A stretch of 64,000 nucleotides of DNA from Dryas octopetala. Lineage: Eukaryota; Streptophyta; Magnoliopsida; Rosales; Rosaceae. This document shows, in pieces, positions 21,928 to 32,390 of this stretch. The stretch covers positions 31,027,489-31,091,488 of the forward strand of contig OY992832.1 of NCBI GenBank assembly GCA_963921425.1. The letters are read 5' to 3'. The notes under the pieces were generated by a model. The model saw only the letters and a list, made by a program, of their open reading frames with translations, was not told where the DNA came from and did not search any database. Positions within the stretch are counted from its first letter, which is position 1; every line of letters starts with the position of its first letter. A program made the position numbers and the translations under genes.

Positions 21928-24850
21928 TGTAACGACCCGACCCAAATTTTCACTAGAAATTTGGATTTTTATCTGACTATGGTTTTGAGAGGATTTTAAA
22001 AGATGTTGGATTTTATTTTAAAGATTTTGGGATTTATTTGGGAAATAAAAAGGGTTTTGATTTAAATATTTATTTCTGTTTTAATTTAAGCTTGAACCAA
22101 AGTTGACTTTTAAAATAAACGTGTTTTCGACTTTGACTTTGGGTCTGTTAGATAGGTTTCGGTCCCACGATTTCATAGAAACGTAGCACGCTTCGATCCG
22201 AGTTACGGTTTGGAAGTTATGGCCGTTTGAAGCGAGGGGCAATTTCGTAAAATAAAAAATTGGGGTTTAAAAGTCAGATTTTCTAGAAATTTCTCTCTCT
22301 CTCTAGAACACTCTCTCTCTCCTTTATATCTCTCTCTCCCCGCACTCTCTCTCTCCCTGTCTTCACTCCACCCCCCGCACCCTCTCCCCTGCGCGCACCA
22401 GCCCCAGCCACCCCCACTCACCTCGCCGTCGACCGCCACTCGCCGACTTGGCCTCTGACTCCGGCGAGCTTTTCCCCAGGCGCCGACCCCCCCCGGCCTC
22501 CTCTCTCCCCGAGTTCTCTCTCTCTCCCTTTTCTCTGTGCGCGGCCAACCCAGCTAACCAGTCACTTTCGGCGGCTTTTCCATCGACCCCGACCACCGGC
22601 GACCTCCCACGTCGGCCGATCAGCTCAGCCGCCCTCCTCCAGCCAGCCCAGCCGCGCGCACAGGAAACCCAGAAAACCAGCAGCTTGGTTCCCCTTGGTC
22701 TCGTTGGATTCTGACCAATTTTCGGCGCCAATCACCTCCGTTTTAGGTGAGTTTTCTTCCTCTTCTATTGGGCTTTCACTTCCTTTCGTTTTGTAGTGTA
22801 AAAACCTTAGATTTAGAAACTTAAATTTTTGGATTATAGGGCCTTTTCGAATTTCCTTGGATTTCTGATTTGGGGGTTGTTAATTAGTGATGGTTTTTAA
22901 CAAATTTCATCTCTAGGAAACCTATTGGATGTTTGGAATTAAAGATTTGAGTAGAATTGAGAAGTTGGATTTTGCAAGGGTTGGAACCCATTTCGGGTTT
23001 GCTAAGGATTGGCTGAGTTTTGTGGTGATTTTTGGGGTGGAAGAATAAGTAAAGTTCGGATTGCTTTTGGTCAGTGTTTGGGTGCTCTTCGGTTACCGAA
23101 ACTAACCTTAAAATAAATCGCGGTTTTGTGCGTAGGCTATATTATATTTATGTTTTTATATTCGGATTGAGTTTGGGTAGAGCCGAGTAGTTTTCGAGGA
23201 AGGAGGGAGTGTTTAATTTGGGATTTTTGGTGAGTACGTAATTGAATCGTTGAGATGAACAAGTAAGAGGCGTGACGTTAGGTTCGTTCACACACACACA
23301 CCCTAATTGTGGTTGAGTCGAGATTAATGATATACCATATGGTTTTATTTATAGTGAGACGACCGTAGGTCGAGACGATCCGGTGGAGAGTCGAAGCTAA
23401 GAATTTTATACTGTGAGTGGACTTTTATTTGTGAAAGCATTTTATGAACCTTATGAATTTACTTATTTGATTATCTCGAGTTTTAATTGAGAATGAGTAA
23501 ATCAGAGTGGACTTTCGGGTTTTCTAGTAAGAGTATAGAAATTTATTAATTTTATTAATCTTAATATCTTGAATCTGATTTGGGATTTGGTGAATAAATG
23601 TTGACATATGGATTTAAAGTTCTTTTGGAAAAGTACAATGACAATTTATTTTTGGAAGTGGAAATGTTGTGAATTGAAAATGCAAGTACTGATCGTATGA
23701 GCCTGCTTGTGCGGAGTGACCCCTCCGTACGAGATTGTGGCCAGGATACGAGCCTGCTCGTACGGAGAGACCCCTCCGTACGAGATTGTGGCCAGGATAC
23801 GAGCCTGCTTGTGTGGAAGGGTCATCCGCACGAGATTGTGGCCAGGATACGAGCCTGCTCGTACGGAGAGACCCCTCCGTATGAGATTATGGCCAGGATA
23901 CGAGCCTGCTCGTGTGGAAGGGTCATCCGCACGAGATTGTGGCCAGGATACGAGCCTGCTCATACGGAGAGACTCCTCCGTATGAGATTGTGGCCAGGAT
24001 GTGAGCCTGCTCGTGCGGAGCGATCCTTCCGTACGAGATTGTGGCCAGGATGTGAGCCTGCTCGTGCGGAGCGACCCCTCCGTACGAGATTGTGGCAAGG
24101 ATTTGAGCCTGCCCGTGCATGGGATTATGGCCAGGACGATGTTTACAGTACGGGTATAAGTATAGTGCGACTTTTAAGTATAAATGTTTTGAGAAAATCA
24201 GCTTACAAAGATAATTTCAGTTCAGAGTTGATATTTCTCAGCTTGAAAAGTTTTATTGCTTTTTTTTTCAGTGTATCAAGGTTTATTTGAGATGATTTTT
24301 ACAAAATGGATTTGCTAAATGGTTTTAAAGTTGGGGGATTGCAAAGAACGATTGTGAAATCTTAGAGATTCTTATTTTAAGATTTCTAAAAGAATAAATA
24401 AATTTTATGTTTCGTTTTTTTTTTGAAATCCGTCCACTCACTGAGTTTGTCTCACAGTTTTTCTTGTTTTGTCTTAAATTGCTTTCCCCCCAGGTAGTAG
24501 CTGGTGGAGGTCGAGCCAAACACGTCGAGGCAGTTACATCCATATTCCTTCTCGGACCAGTAGGCGTCATTCTATTTTTCGATATAAAATTTCCTTGTAA
24601 TAGAATAGCAGGTCTGATAACCACTCTAAATATTAAGTTGGATTCTCTGTGAAATTGTTGGGTCTGAGACCCTATTTGGTTGTGGTAGAGGTGGTTGCTG
24701 TTTAGAAGTGTTTTTAACAGGTTTTGAAAAGTCTGGGTTAGTCCATTTTCAGGGGAGGTTCTGCCGAATTTTCGGTAGCATTTTCCTTGATTTTGGATTC
24801 CCGCAGGATCCCTCCGGGTTTCAGGGTGGAATCTGGGGGCGATTCTGTCA
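21928..24850 (+). repeat. 5' LTR of the LARD-like element
   Basis: TG...CA ends. Contents in order: AT-rich start; CT-repeat block 22290-22355; strongly GC-rich block 22360-22735; possible splice donor AG|GTGAGT at 22745-22751; a CACACACACA run near 23290; a 50/51-bp hairpin tandem array 23698-24136; a pyrimidine-rich acceptor-like CCCCCCAG at 24486-24493. No ATG-initiated coding frame is credible. Confidence 0.92.
23698..24136 (+). repeat. Tandem array of 50/51-bp hairpin units, 5' LTR copy
   Basis: Eight full units plus a decayed ninth. Two unit types occur: a 51-bp type with CTCGTACGGAG...CTCCGTACGAG (11-bp perfect stem, 6-base loop, e.g. 23757-23767 with 23774-23784) and a 50-bp type with CTCGTGTGGA...TCCGCACGAG. 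Units are joined by GATTGTGGCCAGGATA. Several changes keep pairing on both arms. Confidence 0.9.
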
Positions 24851-24853
24851 ACT

Positions 24854-24865
24854 TGGTATCAGAGC
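24854..24865 (+). promoter_or_regulatory. Primer binding site of the LARD-like element
   Basis: TGGTATCAGAGC, complementary to the 3' end of initiator-Met tRNA, begins three bases after the LTR end. It marks where minus-strand DNA synthesis would start. Confidence 0.9.
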
Positions 24866-24941
24866 ATTAGGTTTAAAATTTCTGTAGACTAGGCACCTTG
24901 TGTGCATCCTTCGAGGAATGGAAAGGTTTTCCTTAACTCGT

Positions 24942-25004
24942 ATGGATACGCCTCCTCGACGTGGCCGACCTCACAGAAGTTGTAGTAAGTTTTGGGGGAT
25001 ATAG
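24942..25004 (+). pseudogene. gag N-terminal scrap
   Basis: An ATG opens MDTPPRRGRPHRSCSKFWG and stops after 20 codons. The PPRRGRP start is characteristic of Del/Tekay-type chromovirus gag. The remainder of gag is deleted. Confidence 0.6.
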
Positions 25005-25195
25005 TTTATTTTATTGACGTGACTTAAAGGAAATGATAGGAGCTTGAGGGTGACCCTTTAGTTCACGATCATAATTTATTTCTCATTTTCATGGATACGT
25101 AAGGAATGGTGTGGAAGACGTAGTAATTAACGATACTTGAAGTTGCGATCATATTCTATGATTGGATACATTTAGAGATCGAAGGGTTAATCAGA

Positions 25196-25360
25196 GTGGC
25201 GCAGCGGAAGCGTAGTGGTGTCCAGTCCAGCTATGTCAGTAGAGGTGGAGAACAACAGAGGGGTCAGCCAAGACGCCCCAGAGCCCAGGGCAGAGTCTTT
25301 GCCATGACAGGACGCGTTGATTTCATCGGACGTCATCATGGGTACGTTGTCCATCCTTGA
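25196..25360 (+). pseudogene. gag C-terminal scrap before the lost protease
   Basis: Frame VAQRKRSGVQSSYVSRGGEQ continuing QRGQPRRPRAQGRVFAMT resembles the basic gag tail that runs into the protease (family GRVYALT). It then ends at a TGA (25358-25360). The zinc knuckle and all pol domains are absent. Confidence 0.55.
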
Positions 25361-25736
25361 GCATGATACGATATTTTCGATATGAGATAAACTTTCTCGA
25401 TTTGTGGATTAGAGTGGTTTTCAAATGATTTAAAGGTTTTAAACTGATTTACTTCGTAATGGTTTTATCCCTGAAAACTTTATCTAGGGTTTGGCGTTCT
25501 ATCACATTTTTAAGTTTTTATTTTTTAGGCTTACTAAATTTATTTAGGTTCGTTGTGGAGTGATCTTTTTAGTTTAAATGTTTTTGGTTTCCTCAAACGG
25601 AAGGAAATGTCAAATTCACGCATATTTCAACTTATGGTTGTTGAAAGGAGGTTTGACTTGATGAGCGATAAGAATTTTACAACAACAATTCACTTAAATT
25701 AAAGTTTTCTACAAATTTCGAGGACGAAATTTTTGT

Positions 25737-25748
25737 AAGGGGGGAAGG
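25737..25748 (+). promoter_or_regulatory. Polypurine tract of the LARD-like element
   Basis: AAGGGGGGAAGG, one base before the TG of the 3' LTR at 25750. This is the primer site for plus-strand DNA synthesis and looks intact. Confidence 0.9.
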
Positions 25749-25749
25749 T

Positions 25750-28700
25750 TGTAACGACCCGACCCAAATTTCCACTAGAAATTTGGATTTTTATCTGACT
25801 ATGGTTTTGAGAGGTTTTTAAAAGATGTTGGATTTTATTTTAAAGATTTTGGGATTTATTTGGGAAATAAAAAGGGTTTTGATTTAAATATTTATTTCTG
25901 TTTTAATTTAAGCTTAAACCAAAGTTGACTTTTAAAATAAACGTGTTTTCGACTTTGACTTTGGGTCTGTTAGATAGGTTTCGGTCCCGCGATTTCATAG
26001 ACACGTAGCACGCTTCGATCCGAGTTACGGTTTGGAAGTTATGGCCGTTTGAAGCGAGGGGCAATTTCGTAAAATGAAAAATTGGGGTTTAAAAGTCAGA
26101 TTTTCTAGAAATTTCTCTCTCTCTCTAGAACACTCTCTCTCTCCTTTATATCTCTCTCTCCCCGCACTCTCTCTCTCCCTGTCTTCACTCCACCCCCCGC
26201 ACCCTCTCCCCTGCGCGCACCAGCCCCAGCCACCCCCACTCACCTCGCCGTCGACCGCCACTCGCCGACCTGGCCTCTGACTCCGGCGAGCTTTTCCCCA
26301 GGCGCCGACCCCCCCCGGCCTCCTCTCTCCCCGAGTTCTCTCTCTCTCTCCCTTTTCTCTGTGCGCGGCCAACCCAGCTAACCAGTCACTTTCGGCGGCT
26401 TTTCCATCGACCCCGACCACCGGCGACCTCCCACGTCGGCCGATCAGCTCAGCCGGCCCTCCTCCAGCCAGCCCAGCCGCGCGCACAGGAAACCCAGAAA
26501 ACCAGCAGCTTGGCTCCCCTTGGTCTCGTTGGATTCTGACCAATTTTTGGCGCCATTCACCTCCGTTTTAGGTGAGTTTTCTTCCTCTTCTATTGGGCTT
26601 TCACTTCCTTTCGTTTTGTAGTGTAAAAACCTTAGATTTAGAAACTTAAATTTTTGGATTATAGGGCCTTTTCGAATTTCCTTGGATTTCTGATTTGGGG
26701 GTTGTTAATTAGTGATGGTTTTTAACAAATTTCATCTCTAGGAAACCTATTGGATGTTTGGAATTAAAGATTTGAGTAGAATTGAGAAGTTGGATTTTGC
26801 AAGGGTTGGAACCCATTTCGGGTTTGCTAAGGATTGGCTGAGTTTTGTGGTGATTTTTGGGGTGGAAGAATAAGTAAAGTTCGGATTGCTTTTGGTCAGT
26901 GTTTGGGTGCTCTTCGGTTACCGAAACTAACCTTAAAATAAATCGCGGTTTTGTGCGTAGGCTATATTATATTTATGTTTTTATATTCGGATTGAGTTTG
27001 GGTAGAGCCGAGTAGTTTTCGAGGAAGGAGGGAGTGTTTAATTTGGGATTTTTGGTGAGTACGTAATTGAATCGTTGAGATGAACAAGTAAGAGGCGTGA
27101 CGTTAGGTTCGTTCACACACACACACCCTAATTGTGGTTGAGTCGAGATTAATGATATACCATATGGTTTTATTTATAGTGAGACGACCGTAGGTCGAGA
27201 CGATCCGGTGGAGAGTCGAAGCTAAGAATTTTATACTGTGAGTGGACTTTTATTTGTGAAAGCATTTTATGAACCTTATGAATTTACTTATTTGATTATC
27301 TCGAGTTTTAATTGAGAATGAGTAAATCAGAGTGGACTTTCGGGTTTTCTAGTAAGAGTATAGAAATTTATTAATTTTATTAATCTTAATATCTTGAATC
27401 TGATTTGGGATTTGGTGAATAAATGTTGACATATGGATTTAAAGTTCTTTTGGAAAAGTACAATGACAATTTATTTTTGGAAGTGGAAATGTTGTGAATT
27501 GAAAATGCAAGTACTGATCGTATGAGCCTGCTTGTGCGGAGTGACCCCTCCGTACGAGATTGTGGCCAGGATACGAGCCTGCTCGTACGGAGAGACCCCT
27601 CCGTACGAGATTGTGGCCAGGATACGAGCCTGCTCGTGTGGAAGGGTCATCCGCACGAGATTGTGGCCAGGATACGAGCCTGCTCGTACGGAGAGACCCC
27701 TCCGTACGAGATTGTGGCCAGGATACGAGCCTGCTCGTGTGGAAGGGTCATCCGCACGAGATTGTGGCCAGGATACGAGCCTGCTCGTACGGAGAGACCC
27801 CTCCGTACGAGATTGTGGCCAGGATACGAGCCTGCTCGTGTGGAAGGGTCATCCGCACGAGATTGTGGCCAGGATACGAGCCTGCTCGTGTGGAAGGGTC
27901 ATCCGCACGAGATTGTGGCCAGGATACGAGCCTGCTCGTACGGAGAGACTCCTCCGTACGAGATTGTGGCCAGGATGTGAGCCTGCTCGTGCGGAGCGAT
28001 CCTTCCGTACGAGATTGTGGCCAGGATGTGAGCCTGCTCGTGCGGAGCGACCCCTCCGTACGAGATTGTGGCCAGGATTTGAGCCTGCCCGTGCATGGGA
28101 TTATGGCAAGGACGATGTTTACAGTACGGGTATAAGTATAGTGCGACTTTTAAGTATAAATGTTTTGAGAAAATCAGCTTACAAAGATAATTTCAGTTCA
28201 GAGTTGATATTTCTCAGCTTGAAAAGTTTTATTGCTTTTTTTTTCAGTGTATCAAGGTTTATTTGAGATGATTTTTACAAAATGGATTTGCTAAATGGTT
28301 TTAAAGTTGGGGGATTGCAAAGAACGATTGTGAAATCTTAGAGATTCTTATTTTAAGATTTCTAAAAGAATAAATAAATTTTATGTTTCGTTTTTTTTTA
28401 AATCCGTCCACTCACTGAGTTTGTCTCACAGTTTTTCTTGTTTTGTCTTAAATTGCTTTCCCCCCAGGTAGTAGCTGGTGGAGGTCGAGCCAAACACGTC
28501 GAGGCAGTTACATCCATATTCCTTCTCGGACCAGTAGGCGTCATTCTATTTTTCGATATAAAATTTCCTTGTAATAGAATAGCAGGTCTGATAACCACTC
28601 TAAATATTAAGTTGGATTCTCTGTGAAATTGTTGGGTCTGAGACCCTATTTGGTTGTGGTAGAGGTGGTTGCTGTTTAGAAGTGTTTTTAACAGGTTTTG

Positions 28701-28824
28701 AAAAGTCTGGGTTAGTCCATTTTCAGGGGAGGTTCTGCCGAATTTTCGGTAGCATTTTCCTTGATTTTGGATTCCTGCAGGATCCCTCCGGGTTTCAGGG
28801 TGGAATCTGGGGGCGGTTCTGTCA
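25750..28824 (+). repeat. 3' LTR of the LARD-like element
   Basis: Near-identical to the 5' LTR. The 152-bp size difference is almost wholly three extra tandem units in its array. Small differences include two more bases in the CT run and fewer T/A at about 28390-28400. Confidence 0.92.
27523..28113 (+). repeat. Tandem array of 50/51-bp hairpin units, 3' LTR copy
   Basis: Eleven full units plus a decayed last one, with the two unit types mostly alternating and then two 50-bp units in a row. The first two and the last four units correspond to those of the 5' LTR; the change in number lies in the middle. The unit equivalent to the ATACGG/CCGTAT variant of the 5' LTR is unmutated here (GTACGG/CCGTAC). 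Confidence 0.9.
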
Positions 28825-28863
28825 TCAAGTCAGGCCATTCTCATAATTTTCATCATCACCCAG

Positions 28864-28959
28864 CCTCGAATAAGCATTTCCTCCCGGTCTCATATAGGCA
28901 TTTTCTCTCGGCCTTATATATGTCTTTTCTCACGACCTCATATAAGCCTTTTCACCCGG
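28864..28959 (+). repeat. Four tandem 24-bp units
   Basis: Four consecutive degenerate 24-mers, each near CCTCATATAAGC then TTTTCTCCCGG. They start 40 bp after the LARD element and its target duplication. No function is evident. Confidence 0.7.
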
Positions 28960-29249
28960 CGAGAGGTTGGGCGGATGACATTTTTGATACCATGAGCGAA
29001 GTAGCCCGGATGGATTTTAATTGACCAATTTTGTCATGCCCACAAGGTTGGGCGATCACTATAGTTGTTATTTGGGTGAAATAATCATGAAAAGAGATCG
29101 GGTGATCAAAACATAAAAAATAGAGAAAGAAAGTCACCCGGGCTAAGTAGAGGGTATTTGGGTGTGGAAAATGATAGAGAAGTTGAGCGGATGGAAATAA
29201 TGGGAAAAAGCAATTCGGGCCAATTAAAGAATACTTTGAGGGTGGAGGT

Positions 29250-29545
29250 AGCCTAGGTAGCATAGAAGAAATTTTTATAGAAAATGATAAGAGGGAAATG
29301 ATAAGAGGGAGACCGGAGAGAATAGAAGAAAAAAGGTCGGAAGGAATAGGAAGAAGGAGGCCAAACAAAAGAAGAAGAAAGAGGCCAGAAGGAATAGGAA
29401 GAAGGAATTTTTATAGAAAATGAGAGGAGAGAGACCGGACAAAATAGGAAGGAGGCCATAAAGAATAGGAAAAAGGAGGTCGGACAGAATAGGAAAAAGG
29501 AGATCGGACATAATTAGAAGAAAGAGGCCGGAGATAATTTATAGA
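29250..29545. repeat. Purine-rich irregular tandem repeat
   Basis: Repeated GGAATAGGAAGAAGGAGG and variants with GGTCGGA/GGCCGGA between them. Units are irregular (roughly 30 bp). The strand bias makes long T/C-rich open frames on the minus strand (Ser/Phe/Leu-rich), which are not genes. Confidence 0.7.
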
Positions 29546-29559
29546 CTTTGGATGACCAC

Positions 29560-31238
29560 CTGTCATGTCTCTTTTTCATAATAGACCGAGCCCACGTACT
29601 CAAGAAGTAAAGACCACATTTTGGTCATTAAACCCATATACTTGGCTTGGCATATATATACATATATACATATGTATAACAATATACTTATCTTCCAAGC
29701 CACATTCTTATATATATACACATATATATATAAGCTAGCATATACATATATATAGCTAAACATATGTTTCACGCCATTGGCTTGCTGGCCTTTTTCCTCT
29801 CCTGTCTTAATGCATGTATATATACACATATATATAGCAATGCCAAGTTTGCTGGCAGCTTTTCAATGTATATACACGGGCAGCCCAAAGCCAAATTAAC
29901 TTGGAAATTATCAAGACAGCCACCCCTTTTCCCCTTCTTCTATTCACGCAAGTATCACTGCACCTAGCGGCCCACTCGAAATTATAAACGTCTATCGGAA
30001 TTATTTCAACAAGGCCGGCCAATATTTCTAAAAATTGATCGAGCTAAAACAAAGTCAATCAACTCAAAATTGATCGAAATTTACTTCTATTGGGCCGTTT
30101 ATCTCTTTTAATTGTCGATCGGAATCTATTTGATATCCAAAACTTAGAGTGAAATAAATTCAATTAAAAGAAAATTTACCAAGCCGATCGGAATAAATTC
30201 TATTGGACTAATATTGATGAGATTCATCAGAATTTTTTGGTACCCAAGATATAATAAATTCAATCAGAAGAAATCTTTATCAAGTCAATCAGAATTTATT
30301 CTAATCAGACTAAAATTGGAGAAGTTGATCGAAATATTTTTTCATCGGGCCGCTTGCTCCATGTACCAGACCAACAACTTATGTCATTTAGCCTTCTTTT
30401 TACTTTCACATTTTGATCGGACTCCAACCCACTTTTCTTGTCTAAAAACCAAGTCATGGCGGAACTATTTTCACTTGACAATGTGACCCACAAAAAAGGT
30501 ACCCAGCCACTTCCTTTTCTTTACTCGATCAGTCGGGCTCACATTTGAAACACCCATCTGATTAGCTTGGCTACTCTGGGCGACAAACATCAAGTTTCTA
30601 CCAGCTGCCCCACAACATTCATGGTACCTCTCCTCTTTTTCTCTTTGATCAACTAATGTATATATATCAGTAAACCCAATTCTTTGGGCTGACATCATGC
30701 ATCCCATCACCTTCTTTCATTCTCTTTAATTACTCTTTCTCTCTATTCTTTGCGAACCAATTACTTGGCTTATGACCCATGTATTAGAAAGGCCTCAATA
30801 TAGGTAGATGATATTAGTAGACATTGCCCAACAACCACCCTTCCTCAAACTAATATACCAAGATGTACAAATTAGCTCCCTTTGGGGATAACCTCAACTA
30901 ATTTCTTTCTTTTTTTATATGTCGATCGAGATAAAGTTGGTCGGAATAGATCATTCAAATTTATTCCGGTAGAAGTCGGTCGACGGGCTCAATCAAGAAA
31001 AGTTGGTTGACTTCTACTTGAATCTCAACTGACTTCCACACCCACCAAGTATTTGATTTTTTGCCAGAACCAAAGCCATTACATCTTTCCAGACAACCCA
31101 ATAGTAATCCGGCACACGTTGATCCCCTTATTTTTATTTTGGTGGACTTTTCTACCGATGTCAAGATATGTCCAAACACTATTCACAAAAAAAATAAAAA
31201 AAAGAATGATCCCTCTTCTAGTAATAGGTAGGTAGTAT
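29560..31238. other. Spacer with TA-rich tract and irregular repeats
   Basis: 29650-29770 and 29815-29840 are TATATACATA-rich. 30020-30350 has an irregular repeat with recurring TTGATCG, GATCGGAAT and ATTGGGCC/ATCGGGCC motifs at about 75-bp spacing. No supported gene before the ATG at 31239. Confidence 0.5.
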
Positions 31239-31760
31239 ATGACGACAAAGATTCTGAGTAGAGAAGAAGGGACTGTGCATCATGGATTTGCTCAAACCGG
31301 GGTGCTTAAAAGCAGACAAGAACAAGAGAAAGAGATCATTGACACCAGAGAAGAAGAAGATGATCAATATTGCATCAAATGCAGGGAGAGGGAGGTTGAC
31401 TACTCTAGAAGAATGGTTTTAGCCTCTCCAGTTGGCATGAAGCCTGCTGATTGCTTCAATGGATCAGGTGAGCTCTATGTGTTGAGACACTACTCTATAA
31501 GAGTTTCATCATCATCATCATCATCATCTAGGCCTCGTAATACAGCTTTAGCCTCCAAAGCAAGAGACAGCTTCTGCCTTGAGAGACTTGTCAAAAATGA
31601 TGAAAAAGTTGATGAGTCATACGTGCACAATATTTCATCAATAAGCTGCAAGAGCCAAAGTGGGAAGTTGAAAAAGAAGGTAAGCTTTAGATTGCCTGAA
31701 GAAGCTGATGTTATTATCTTTTACCCCTCAGAGGAGATCGATGATGAGTACAAGCAGTGA
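31239..31760 (+). CDS. Small hydrophilic plant protein of unknown function
   Basis: A single-exon ATG frame of 173 codons in otherwise AT-rich spacer, with coding-like composition. The N-terminal third is charged (REQ/EEED runs around residues 25-45) with a CIKC pair at about 45-48. The middle has RMVLASPVGMKPADC, then a serine run of eight encoded by a TCA repeat near 31507-31530. The C-terminus is KKKVSFRLPEEADVIIFYPSEE, a basic KVSFRLPEE motif that looks like a conserved tail. No signal peptide or membrane segment. I do not recognise a named family. The SFRLP tail and clean frame argue for a real gene; an upstream exon cannot be ruled out. Confidence 0.6.
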   Translation: MTTKILSREEGTVHHGFAQTGVLKSRQEQEKEIIDTREEEDDQYCIKCREREVDYSRRMVLASPVGMKPADCFNGSGELYVLRHYSIRVSSSSSSSSRPRNTALASKARDSFCLERLVKNDEKVDESYVHNISSISCKSQSGKLKKKVSFRLPEEADVIIFYPSEEIDDEYKQ

Positions 31761-32134
31761 TCATGAAGACTTTGTGTAATTGAGAGACCATTTTGATTCA
31801 TGATGATCATCATGTTAGATATAATTTGGTATTTGGGTTTTGATGTGAATTTAGTGGGGCTGAATGTATTACTTTAGTTGGTGATCCTTGTTAAAGCCCT
31901 CAGAAGAATGCAGAGATAGAAGTTAATAATCTATGTGATGAAATCAGTTGGGGCAAGAACATGATGCAAAAGCTTTGGTCTTAATTGTAAGCTGCGAGTG
32001 AGTGCGAGCGACTTCATTGCTTCAAAAGCAGTCTATCAAGTATGTGGATTTGTTTGTTGAGAAAGCAAGTTGCTTTCTCCTTTGTGCCTTCGCATTATGT
32101 CTTCTCAATCTCTTCTCTTATTCATTTCGAAGTG

Positions 32135-32390
32135 TAGTGTATATGATGATCAAAACCATTCATTTTATAGATCACCTTTTAAAGATCATCTATGTAAATT
32201 ATTAATAAATTAGAAATTGTTAATTCATCTAACTATTATCAAATAAATAAACGGTGACTCTAATTATTACTAAAACCGTCTATTTATTTGATAAAAATAA
32301 TATGGCCAAACAATTTTCGATTTGATTAATCATTTGCATAAATAATCTTTAAATAGTAATTTAGAAAATAAATAGTTTCGATAATTGTAT
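32135..32390. repeat. Degenerate foldback MITE (family of 33378-33782)
   Basis: The left arm (ATGATCAAAACCATTCATTTTATAG, with TTAAAGATCATCTATG) matches the complement of the right arm (CAATTATCGAAACTATTTATTTT, TTAAAGATTATTTATG). The shared motif GATCGAAACCATTCATTTT links it to the clearer copy at 33378. Exact ends and target duplication not found. Confidence 0.55.

Larger units (their letters stand above)
21928..28824 (+). mobile_element. Near-intact non-autonomous LTR retrotransposon (LARD-like, derived from a Ty3 chromovirus)
   Basis: Two direct LTRs (21928-24850, 2923 bp; 25750-28824, 3075 bp) both start TGTAACGACCCGACCC and end TTCTGTCA. They bracket an 899-bp interior with PBS (24854-24865), PPT (25737-25748) and two gag scraps but no pol. 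A perfect TCAAG duplication flanks it (21923-21927 and 28825-28829). By eye the LTRs differ by only some 15-20 substitutions outside the tandem array, so insertion is recent. The interior end (GAGGACGAAATTTTTG then the PPT) and the MxxPPRRGRP gag start are like those of Del/Tekay chromoviruses, which is my inference for its parent. It would need proteins from an autonomous relative to move. Confidence 0.92.

Noticed and set aside
22363..22731. GC-rich frames in the 5' LTR (also 26025-26543)
   Set aside because: No domain, and they use arbitrary starts within a CT/GC-rich LTR segment. The same frames differ between LTRs by frame-shifting indels.
23697..24290. Long open frames over the LARD tandem arrays (also 27522-28266, and minus-strand frames there)
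   Set aside because: The unit has no stop codon in several frames, so any array stays open. The peptides are pure repeat translation with no independent motif.
23698..28113. Regularly spaced hairpin repeats as a CRISPR array
   Set aside because: Eukaryotic LTR context, no unique spacers (whole units repeat) and no cas genes.
29253..29511. Phe/Ser/Leu-rich minus-strand frames that look like membrane proteins
   Set aside because: They arise from the purine-rich repeat and have the same residue pattern in each unit. No gene-like start.
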